This document shows positions 12,701 through 23,716 of a DNA stretch of 64,000 bases, piece by piece. The notes under the pieces are model-generated. The model had not been told where the DNA came from, did no database searches, and saw only the letters and a list, made by a program, of their open reading frames with translations. Position numbers and translations under genes: made by a program. Origin of the DNA: Tomocerus qinae (Eukaryota; Arthropoda; Collembola; Entomobryomorpha; Tomoceridae); assembly GCA_020055645.1 (NCBI GenBank), contig CM034547.1, positions 7,177,280-7,241,279 of the forward strand, in the 5' to 3' direction. Each line of letters opens with the position of its first letter. The stretch's first letter is position 1.

Positions 12701-15700
12701 GCCAATTGTGGTGTCTGTGTCTTCAGATGAAGGAGAAATGAAGACCGTCTGCCCAAGAATTGCTTTAACTCGGTGGCTTATAACTAAATTGGATGAGACG
12801 GAAAGTTCGCTTCTTCCATTAATCGGAAGTATTTTAGTGTCCCTTTTAGTCAAGCGATCACACGTCCTCCTTAGAGCTGAATACAACAAAAAGGAACTAT
12901 TTAACTTTTATAGACCATACATGATTACACCAGAAGATTTCGAGAAAAAGATATTAAAAGTTGCGTTCGTGGACCCTGCATCAAAAATTAAAATTAAAAC
13001 TGTTGACGATGCACCGACTAAATGGGGGACTTTCAAAATAGTAAATAATGTTGCATATCACCTAAACCAATCTTTACAAGAGGATTTCGAAACTTCTTTA
13101 ATCTTCCCCTCTCATTTTGACAAGAGCAGTAGCGATTTCTCTCGGAAGCTATTTCTTGTACAGAATCGATTAGTTTTGCAGCTCAATTTAGTTAATATGC
13201 TACAAAAATATGGAATTGGAATTAATCCGGACGATTTGCAGTTTTTCAAAAAGAACATGGAAACTTTATTTGGAAACTTCTTTAGTCGCTTCACAGTTGT
13301 GTTTTTAGAATTTTTTAATAGAGAAGGATTTAAAGAGGCTGACCAGTTATCTGCCATTCTGCAAAACATGAGAAAAGTTCTGCAAAGTTGTCATCTGTGT
13401 GAACAGACTAAAGAATTTTTTGCGCAGCAATTTCCCCATGAAGTCGAAGAAATTTTTAAACTCACCTTTAGGAATGGTCTTCATAAAGTGATGGAATGTA
13501 AAAGCCGTTTTTAGCTTTATAATTTTTTTTGTCAATGTACTTGTTTTTGAGTACTATAACATATGTTATGTTATTATGTTCTATTTTGTCCAACCGGCCA
13601 TTAAGATACTTTACCTTTCATTAAGAGATATTAAACAACAATTTTGAAATCAGGATTGTGACATGTAATTTAATAATCTTATATTTATTTTGTTATTTTT
13701 AGCTGCCGAAAATAGACGGAGAAATAGTACGTTTTTTGAAGATCCACAATTGCAATCTTTTAGTGTAAATGCAGACGTAGATGCAGACAGAACTTCCAAT
13801 GAAATCGCTCAGCATAAAAAGGCTTCAATGGAGGCTTTAAATTGTCTAATTGATTATGCCCTTATTTGTGGTAACGTAGCATTTAAAAACTTGAAAATTA
13901 TTCATGTAAAAATCAAATTTTGCGTTTTTTTGCCAAAAACTTTATTCACAAGTTTTATTTACTTGTATGTAGATCATCGTTCGACCATTTTAGCGGAAAT
14001 TTTTGTTGATTGCCTTGCTGAAGAATTTGAACTTGGGAATCAGTTTATTTTTGATTTGGTATATAAACATAAAAGCGTTACACCGCAGCTTATTTTTGAC
14101 TGAAACAATTTAGTGAACCTAAAAATGATTGCTTTTGTTTTTGTTGTCATAAGAGTTCGGAATTAATCGTAAGAATATCGCCAATACTTTCCCTACCTTC
14201 GATGTCAGATATAGTGGCACCTGTCATGAAAGTACTTCAAAACTTATGTCGCGGCTTTTACCTTCATCCTCGTTGCGTTTTACGTCTTTGGGAACTGTGT
14301 GCTGGTAATTTTAATTTTAAATTATGTTGTACAAACTGTTGATGGAAGAATAACAAATAATATGGTTCATTTCATTGTATTACATTATAATTAGCTGTAG
14401 CTGGACCAATCGCAAATGCGTCCGATGAAAATAAAAAACAATTAATGACACTCATTGGAGGTTTGAGTACATTCCTTAACGGAACTCTTCCCAATGGAAC
14501 TCATGTTAACATTCAAATAGCAGCATTTAAACTTTTCAATGAGCTTTTGAAGGTCTTTTTTCATTATAATTATACAAATAATATTTTTAAATGGGTGATC
14601 TTTATCCAATTAGTTTCATTGTATTTGTAGCATGATCGAGATCTGTCTTGGACGATTTATGTACCCAGAAATACTGAGCAGCCTATTTGGGTTCTCAAAG
14701 ACGCTTATCTTCACCTTAACAATCCTAGTCATCAAGTTCGAATTTGTGTGGCCGACACAATTTGCAACATTTTCCTTCTTGCTGCTCCATCCACAAATCT
14801 GAAACTTCTTACCGATTCTCAACTCAGTATAATATCTGAATGTAATCAGCCCGACGATCATTTAGGAGTTGAACGAAAAATTCTTTATGAAAAACTATTC
14901 CCGTACATAATGGAAACATTTTTCAACATTCCAGTATGTTCTTTTTTAATTGGCATTTGGTGCATAATATATGCGTTTTTTTATTAAAAATTAAATTTAA
15001 TCTGCTCTTTAAAATTACTAATCTTCATTTTCAGCTAACATTACGTCCTGACGAGCGAATTGAAGAAGGAGTTAACAGGACTTCGATTGCACTCTTCTGT
15101 CTTTCACGTCTCATTTTTGCTTACCCTCTAATTAAGAAAAAATCCCTAGCTTCTCTATTTGCGATGATTCATCGCAAAGGGATCAAAATCGACTTGGCAT
15201 GTCGAGCGTTGAAGCAAGCCAATCCAAATGCAACAAAAGCGTTATGTAGCCATTTTTCATACATCTTCAACAAATGGCTTGCTTTAGCAAATCCAGTGAA
15301 GGTCAGTCAGCTGTGATGCCTATCTCAACACTTTTCGTAGTCCATTTATAATTTTTCTAATACGAATCTTTATGTTATTTCGGATTTTGTCAACAACTTA
15401 AACACTGGTCATTCACTTAAGCATTTCTATGTCAAGATTAAAAGAACTTAATGTCTTTTGATACAGTGTTTAAAAATGCTCATAATCTTTCATTTACAGG
15501 ATTTTCCGCACCAGTTATTCGAGTACAACAATCAGACAGACTTTTATAGAAAATTCAAAAGGGAAATCTGTGTTCAATTATTTGAACACAATAATATGAG
15601 TAGTCTAATGGATTTGTCTAAACAAATTTGTGTTCCGCATATTGATATCATAACGGTAATTTCTGCACTAAAGCTTTAATTTTTGAAACATTTCTTTTTG

Positions 15701-18700
15701 ATATTAATTGCATAAAATTTATTTGATTGTTTAATTTTTAGGAATGTTATGGAATTTTAACTGCCCGGTTGACACCATCTCTTGCCTTAAATGGGTCAAA
15801 ACACGTAAAGCCAACTGGTGTGAATGATGTTCATGGAAGATTAATGACTATTTTGGGAGGAAAGACTGTAACAGATAAAATGATGTCAACTTATCTTGGA
15901 GATATTGTTCTTCATTTGGTTTCTCTATGTTTTAATGCAACTGTGACGAGTGGCTGGGGATGCCCGTCAATAAAGTTACCTGAGCCAGAAGTACCATATT
16001 GCTCTGAAGCGGAAGTCCTTGAATGTCTGGACTTTTTACGTGAAACCTGCACTGGACAAACCTCGTCGATAATTTCATATTTAGCATGCACAACTCCGAA
16101 ATCTATTTATAACATTCTTGTTAGTTTTGCTAGTCGTATTCACGAGGCTCACGACCTGCTAGAAAAATTTTGGCGACTTCATCATTTTTCTATGTTTATC
16201 AATCTCCTAAGACAAGAGCCAAGCCATATCTTCCAAGAAATGAAAGAATATGTTTGCCATTTCGTCATTCACGCTTATCTTCGCCTGCTCAAAGGAGAAG
16301 ACAACAAAAACTCTTATTTTGTTCGTTCTGTTCTTTACTTGCTTTCTGATTTTATTCAATTCCTCCTCCAGGATTGTATCACAGAAATGAAGATTTATAT
16401 GTACCACGTTGTCAGTTCTCTAGTGTCTCTGTCTACGAAGTATCCTCATCATCTGCCCATTGTTAAAAAACTACTAGATATGTTGATCTTAAGCCCAAAA
16501 TTAATCGATTGTATCGTCTCTCTGGATCCCTTCCCCGTCCAAATCCCAGAATTTTCAGATTATCGGGCCATTTATGTAGAAAAGAAATATGGGAACCGAC
16601 GAGATGAATGGACGTTGCAGAGAGAGCTTCAGAGTTGTCTGGACGAAGTGAATTCATCAAACGGTCGGTGCACGAAAGAAAGACTGGAGTTTATTAAAGA
16701 TCTGCTTGCCAACCGGAAAAGAGATTTTGAAAAGTTGTTGCGAGATATGGATGAAAAAAGACTTATAGAAAGCAATGCAACAGAAATGATCCACAGATTG
16801 ATTCAAATGCTGGTGGATGTCGTCCTCAAATCCGAAGATGAAACTTTAGTCCGAGAAGCTTGTCGGTGTTTAGGGGAAATCGGCCCCTTGGATTTAGGTG
16901 TCCTGGTACTTCCTCAATACACTAGTGCTACAAAAATATCCTCAATGATCAATGCCATTTCTGCCATTATTGAGATAGTTGCCGGTTATTTAACTAATGA
17001 CGACATCAGCTTAGTTGTGATTGCTGGTCAAGTCTTAACTTCTCTTTTAGAGGTCACTGAATGTGCCAATATACTTAGCGAAGACATAAAAACAAGTGAA
17101 GCCAAAACTAGATTAGGACTACTTTTAAAACCATTTTTATCGGAGAATCCAACTGCAAGAAGTCCTGGACAAGTTATCGATAGACTGTTAGAAGCAAACC
17201 TAAATCTCAATGAAATCAATGAGTTCGTTGATTACCCTGCTTGGATTAGAAAACTAACGTGTGGATTGATTGAGTGCGTTCGGCCGGAAGGCTCTCTCTC
17301 GGATCGACTAATGCCACTTTGTATACAAAAAATTGAGTTTTGTGAGGAGGTTTTACCCTTCATTGTATTCGTAGTTCTCTATGCTGGAAAAACGAACCCG
17401 AATATTCGACACCATTTATCAGCATATATCCGTAATTTCTTTACAAGAAGCATTCAACATTTATTCGGTGGTATGGATTTCACTCGCAGTGTCTCCCCCA
17501 ATCCTTCAGGTACATTTCCAAGTTTGGCAGGACTAAATACCTTTATTGGTACTATCAACGCGTGTTGGGTGCTATTTTACTTTCTAATTAAACTTACTAA
17601 TTTTTAAATCACTTGTGGTATTTAGGTGGAAGTAAGTTAGAGGTACCAATCTTCGTAAATAAACTCGCCCTGCGTAGTCTTTTAAAGTCTATCAATTTTC
17701 TTCGCCAACACACAGCCCCACTACAACCGAAAGATCAATTAAAGTAAGACAACATTTTTTAGCAAATCTTTAAAAATATCTTTATGTCGCATCTTTAATA
17801 TTTTAAATAATTATGTATGGGAATGACTGCTATAGACCTTCACCGTGGGAAAATAACTTTTGGCTAGATGTTGACTACTTGGAAATGGCGAAGATTGCGC
17901 AGTATTGTGGAGCCTATTTAACATCCATTTTGTATGTTGAAATTAGTGCCGTGGACTTGGAAATGTAAGTAAACATAACTAACCATATAATATATGATGA
18001 TTTATATGAAAAAATGGAAATTTTTAGTGCATAAATAAAGGATACGTAATTGCCGTATGCCATTTTAGTAAGTTTTACTTTATTTTTCTAGGAGAGGATC
18101 AAGCGCAGCTAATGATGGGGTCGCACACGAAGAGCAGTTTTACTCTCAAAACACTTCCATGTATCCCCGAAATAGGAATGACACTGCAGAAATGGAAAAG
18201 CTTTTACTGAAGGTAATTTTTACCATGAGAATTGCATTAACCTCAGAAATAATGAAATAAGTAAATATAAATTAAATAAGTTAATAAGTAAAAAAAATGT
18301 CATTCGTAATTGATGTTAGGGTTATACGAAAATTGGTGAAGAGGACGCTGTGTATGGCTGCGGAGGTGCCCTTTTCCTAGATTTCCAAAGTAGTATAAAG
18401 CATCTACAGCAGCGACAACAATGGAGTCGTGTTTTGGCTGCCCAAGATTCTGACTCTGGCGGAATTCCTAACGACGTTAGTATTTGTCGACCCTTAAAAG
18501 AACTAGGTCTTTACAATACTCTATGGACATATCTGGAAGGGGTACAAGCTCGTGAAAAAGTCAATCTGGGGATTCCGTTGTCTGAATTACAATACGAGTG
18601 TGGATGGCGCCTGTCTAAATGGACATTGAACTACGATAAGGCTTCATATATTAAGGATTCACCTCTTCTTGAGAAACGCAGTGCAGGAAGTCGTTTTCAC

Positions 18701-21700
18701 AAGTTTATTTATGATAGCGTTCAAGCGGGTCTTGCCTATGACAGCTTAAAGCATAATGAAAGTATTCAGAAAGGTTTGGAGAGTATTGTGATAGATCTGA
18801 AGCATGCCAGTTTGGAAAGCACAGAAAACCTTTACAGATATATGAGCCGTTTTCAGCTACTGAGAGCCGTCGAAGATTTCTTCACCAATGAAAATGATCA
18901 GTGGATTGATAAGCTTCAGTACAATTGGAAGATACAAGATAAAATTGGGTGCAGTAATTTCAAGTACCTGGAACCCTTTCTATACTTAAGGGCAGCACTA
19001 CTCAATTCACTAAATGCAAATCTTCACAAATCTAAATTGTCTAATGGTTACACGGAATGCATGTTGGAGCTCTTGTCAAAAGCAAGAGAAGCTGGTCGCC
19101 TAGAACTGGCGGAAAATTGTGCTGTGGCTTTGGGAAGTTGTGAAAAGTCAACACGAAAAGAATTAGAAGTCTCCAAAAATCACTGGGCAAGAGGAGAACA
19201 GAATACTGCTACCCATATGCTTCGAAAGTTAATCAGAAAAAATAATCCAGAGACTACAGATCTTTTCGCCAATATGATGCTTTTATATGGAGACTGGTTA
19301 TCCGAAACAATGTTGGAACGACCGCTCGTCATTTTGAAGAAATATTTCATACCAGGATGTAATGTGATGGAAAGCAACCCAGGAAGTTCCCCAAAAGAAA
19401 TTGCCAAGGCCCATTTTGTTGTAGCAAAGTAATATTTTTAAAGTAGAGCAAGTATTAAAAATAACAAGAGTAATAACTAACAAATTTTGTAATGTTATGT
19501 AGATATGCAGACAACCTGTATCAAAACGTTACCCGATATATGCGATCAGATCTTTTTCTAGAAAAACAACGGCAAGTTGAGGTGAAATTTTTTTTGTTTG
19601 ATTCTATTGTCCAATTTTTACAAGTATAGCTAATTAATTGAGATAATTTACAGGCCAGTGCATTCGTGAATACTAATACAAACAGTGCAGACCAAGAAGC
19701 TCGACGGTCTGCCTTAATCTTTCGCAAGCAAAATTCAATTGAACAAGATGAAATCCAGACTACCAAGGTGGAGAAGAAAAAGTTTCTTCTATTGGCTTTA
19801 CGCCATTATCTTCATGGACTTTCAATTTCAAACGACAATGACCTTCTTGTTTTTCGTGCTGTCGCTCTCTGGCTAGAAAATAGCATTCCTCTTCATCCCG
19901 ACGACAATGATCAACTTGACCCAGCTTCAGAAACAAATAAAGTGTTTGCGGAAGAGAATCTTCCTACATACAAATATATCGTAGTTCTCCATCAACTTAG
20001 TGCTCGCATGGGGCTTAGTGAAGCGCCAATCAATTGCTTATTGAATGAAATATTGAGTAAGTAAATATTGAGTATTGAACTTTTTTCGTTTAATATTATA
20101 TATAATGCTAAATAATTTGAACTGATGATCCTTAAATGTTTTTGTAGCAAAATGTGCCCAACAGCATCCTCTACATACAATCCCAATTCTACTTACACAG
20201 TCGTTACTACATAAAGATCAAGATCTACTTCAAAAGAACCACAAGAAACATTTAGAGGTATTTTACCAAAGAATGAATATGAGAAAAAATCTAAGAGAAT
20301 AACAAAATAATAAATTAGAATAGTCTTATAATTTAATCATGAGTGAGTGAGGGTTATTATTGAGTATTATTATTAAGTAATTACTTACTTTCAGGAGCGA
20401 GTTGTTGCGGCAGCAAAAATTGTGGAGTCATTAAAAAAAGACAGGAGTTTGAGTTCCTTAGTGATAAAAATGGAAAAATTATGGATTTCTTTGATTCATG
20501 TGGCCAATCAGAAGGATACCAATGACAGAAATGTTGACGGTCAACGAAGGCAGTTCGGTCCTAAAACAAATTTGACAGCAATAAAGGCGTTGGAGGCAGT
20601 AGCAGTACCTACAATTTATGTCCCGGTTTCACCCACTAGTGAATACGATAGTTTTGTGGGTAAGATTCAAATAGCATTATAATTTTGGCAGTACAAAGTT
20701 GCAGTAACTGTTATTTATTTTTATTTTACAGGAATTTCCGGATTTGATTCATTCTACAACTTGGTTGGAGGCATGAATTCTCCAAAACGAATTTCTTGTA
20801 CTGGAACAAACGGTATCAAGTATAATATGCTTCTAAAGGTAGATAAAATAAAATAATGTTTTTGTTTTCTTGTAGTTTTTTACTTATATCTATTTATATA
20901 TCTAAAATTCAATAGTTGTCACTTATGAATTTGGATGTCTTAATAGGGACAAGATGACCTTCGACAAGATGCGGTAATGCAGCAAGTTTTTGGTGTGATG
21001 AATAGACTACTTCTTGCCGACAGCAAAACCAAGACCAAAAGACTGACAGTGCGGACTTACAAAGTAGTTCCATTATCTCAACGCAGTGGTCTCATAGAAT
21101 GGTGCGAAAACACTCAAACTTTTGGCGACTATCTTGTTGGATCTGAAAATGAGCCTGGTGCTCACGCAATTTACAGGCCAAGTGATTATAGAGCCACCGA
21201 GTGTCGTAAAAAGATGAACGTGAGTTACAAGTTAAATGGACTATAATAATATGTGTATTATAATCCTTTACTGGAATGTCATTTTTATTGAAAAAATTTA
21301 ATTTTTGCACGTTCCGAAATGCAGGAAGTTAAAGACTGTCGAGACCATCTGAAGAAGTTGAGAGTCTATATTGATATAGCTGAAAAATTTAAGCCCGTTT
21401 TCAGGCATTTCTTTTTCGAAAAGTTTAAAGATGCTGGAACCTTTTTCGATAGACGACTTGCGTATACGCGGAGGTAATTTTAATATTTCACATTTAGTGC
21501 TGAATTGGTTTTTTTATTTGGGGACCGGGATTATTATGCTTATAATGGAAATATTTGTTTCCAATTTCAGTGTCGCCACTACATCAATGGTTGGATATGT
21601 ATTGGGGCTAGGAGATAGGTATGTTATTGTGTATCACTTATTGGCATAGCCTGATATTATAATCATGTATCTGAGCTCTAAAATACCGTTTTACAGGCAT

Positions 21701-22423
21701 GTTCTGAATATTCTCATCGACAAAACAACTGCAGAATTGATACATATTGATCTTGGAGTGGCTTTCGAACAAGGCAGAATTCTACCAACTCCAGAAACGA
21801 TTCCATTCAGACTAACTCGGGACATGGTTGATGGAATGGGGGTGTCTGGAATTGAAGGAGTTTTCCGAAAGTAATTGTTTTAGTACACGTCATTTAACTA
21901 ATATAAGATTGGTGATATACTATACTTGAATATTCATTTAATTAACCTTATTCACTTAGGTCGTGTGAACTGACGTTGGAAGTCTTACGGAATAACTCAG
22001 AAATTATTTTAACGATTTTAGAAGTATTGTTGTATGATCCGTTGTATATTTGGACACTGACAGCCGACAGAGTGCAGAAAGTCCAGCCAACAGATTCTCG
22101 TAGTTCTGAGAAGCCTCAGTTAATGTCGAGCACTACTGCTCCAGTCACAGATAGTAAGCAATAATAGTAATTATCAATATAAATGATACAGGTTGAGGTT
22201 TTCCAATGCTGTCTTTTTAACATAGAATTTTTAATTTTCAGTGAGAAACAACTCGGCTGTTAGAGTGTTGTTGCGGTTGAGGCAAAAACTTGCTGGAATT
22301 GAGGAAGGTTGTTCGTCCGGTTCGGCACTCAGTGTTCCAGGTCATGTGACATTATTAGTAGGGAGAGCCATGGATCCGGAAAGATTATGCCGTTTGTTCC
22401 CCGGCTGGCAACCGTATTTGTAG
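9737..22423 (+). CDS. ATM: ATM serine/threonine protein kinase (complete, 34 exons, 2976 aa)
   Basis: Apical PI3K-like kinase of the DNA double-strand-break response; it phosphorylates S/T-Q sites in checkpoint and repair proteins in the nucleus. Exons: 9737-9802, 9999-10142, 10310-10406, 10841-11002, 11082-11211, 11297-11393, 11470-11565, 11667-11906, 12001-12134, 12217-12453, 12527-13497, 13703-13870, 13973-14058, 14154-14304, 14395-14552, 14631-14933, 15035-15301, 15500-15655, 15742-17548, 17626-17743, 17836-17964, 18092-18212, 18320-19428, 19503-19581, 19654-20056, 20148-20257, 20395-20659, 20732-20838, 20947-21219, 21325-21473, 21571-21618, 21697-21870, 21960-22153, 22242-22423. All 33 introns are GT-AG and the summed length is an exact codon multiple. 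Human ATM is 3056 aa. Domains: TAN motif near residues 8-32 ([20 protein letters not shown]); helical repeats; FAT from about 1870 ([15 protein letters not shown]); kinase from about 2600 with P-K2620, GQDDLRQD, catalytic GLGDRHVLN (D2793, N2798) and HIDLG (D2812); regulatory [24 protein letters not shown] ending LFPGWQPYL. Exon borders at weak sites could shift slightly. Confidence 0.96.
20732..21870 (+). other. ATM: ATM kinase catalytic domain exons
   Basis: Five exons encode the catalytic core. SPKRIS carries the presumed ATP-contacting lysine (K2620). [15 protein letters not shown] is the family's conserved N-lobe motif, and [20 protein letters not shown] follows. The catalytic loop GLGDRH is split across the junction of the 48-base exon 21571-21618 and exon 21697-21870; it continues VLNILID. 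The metal-binding motif is [11 protein letters not shown], followed by the activation segment [14 protein letters not shown]. Every residue I know to be needed for catalysis is present, so the kinase should be active. Confidence 0.93.
22242..22423 (+). other. ATM: ATM FATC domain exon
   Basis: The last exon encodes 60 residues plus the stop. [11 protein letters not shown] matches the segment holding the lysine acetylated by TIP60 in human ATM (K3016); the equivalent here is K2932. The chain closes with [19 protein letters not shown], against a human ending with the same DP..L.RLFPGW core. The FATC domain is intact. Confidence 0.93.
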
Positions 22424-23716
22424 ATATATTAGATTATAGATTTGTAGATTATAAATTATATGCATGCATCGAAAATTATCCAAATCTGAAGTCTTTCAAT
22501 TTTATTATTGTCAATCTCGTTAAAAGTAAATGTAACACTAAGCTTAGTCGTATTCTTGTTTTAATTTAGTTATAAGTTTCAGAACTCTAAAACTTATAGT
22601 ACAAGGTAGTCAATATTCTACAGTAATTAGTTAACAGTGATAAAGTTATACAATTTAAATTGTATTTTTACAGAAACTTTTTACGTATTTTAATCCGTAA
22701 ATAAACTTTAATGTTGTAAGTATTCGTTAAATTTATTGCTAATTAAAAGTTTCACTTTTATTTGAAATGTTAAATGTGTGAATTGATTTTGTTTCCACTA
22801 TTAAGTTATTAAGTTTCCACTATTCCACTATAAGGCAATTAATTTATGCAGAGTGTAAAATCGTTATTTCAACATATTGGCTTACGGGTTTGTAATTTTA
22901 TTTGTTTAACAAGCATAACAATGCATAACTTTTCATATATATTTTCATGACTCAATGAAGGAAAGACTGATTATTCTAATCTTTCTTCGAAGACACTGCC
23001 ATTTGAATTTAAAAAAATTCAAATACTTTCTATTCCCAACTCTTATCATACAAGGATTGGATATTATTCAATAATTTAATATTTACTTCCCTGGAAAAAT
23101 TTATTTATTTTGTTGAAAAGATATTTCGCATAATTTTAATTCGCCTCCCGAAGTTGTACGAATTTTTGGGTTACAATAGTACATGATTTCTTTAATGATC
23201 TTTTTATTTTTTAATTTGGGGGATGTGGCTAATGTCCTTACTAAGGTATATATATTATTACCAAAGTCCCTTGAAAAGACAATTTATGCACAGAAAAGGT
23301 CAATAAGTAGGTAGTGTACAATAAATTGCAAAGTTGCAACGAAAGCCCGTAAAAAGTACGTAAATTTGCAGAATGCAGACGCAAAGACGGTTCAAGAAAT
23401 GTATCCGGTATGTTAGTGAAAGCAATATTGTAGTTTTCTGTTCAAAATAATCCGATTGCATTGCAACTCAAATATCGAGTCGATAATATACACGAAAATA
23501 TGTACCATCGAGTGTTCTCAATGACTAACGACACGGATTTTCCTTTGTGGAAACAAAGAGAATCGGAAAAGAGCATTTATATTTTATCAGATTGCATGTA
23601 GAAGAGAATAGAAAACCGGGGTAAAATAATAAATTCTGCATTGATAAGTTTTCACTACAACGATTTTGCACGAGAAAGTGATAAGCCCAAGCCCTATATA
23701 CATCCCTACGATTACG
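22424..23716. other. Intergenic region between ATM and the coiled-coil gene
   Basis: It holds the ATM 3' UTR and the promoter and 5' UTR of the next gene, which is on the same strand. No further exon or repeat was recognised. The 79-codon minus-strand frame at 23525-23764 overlaps the first exon of the next gene and looks like a shadow. Confidence 0.6.
22700..22705 (+). terminator. Candidate ATM poly(A) signal
   Basis: AATAAA about 280 bases past the ATM stop codon, in the right orientation. Position and hexamer are the only support. Confidence 0.5.

Noticed and set aside
13498-13514. ATM open frame running to a stop at 13514
   Set aside because: A GT donor after base 13497 joins 13703 in phase, and the following exons continue ATM; the stop is intronic.
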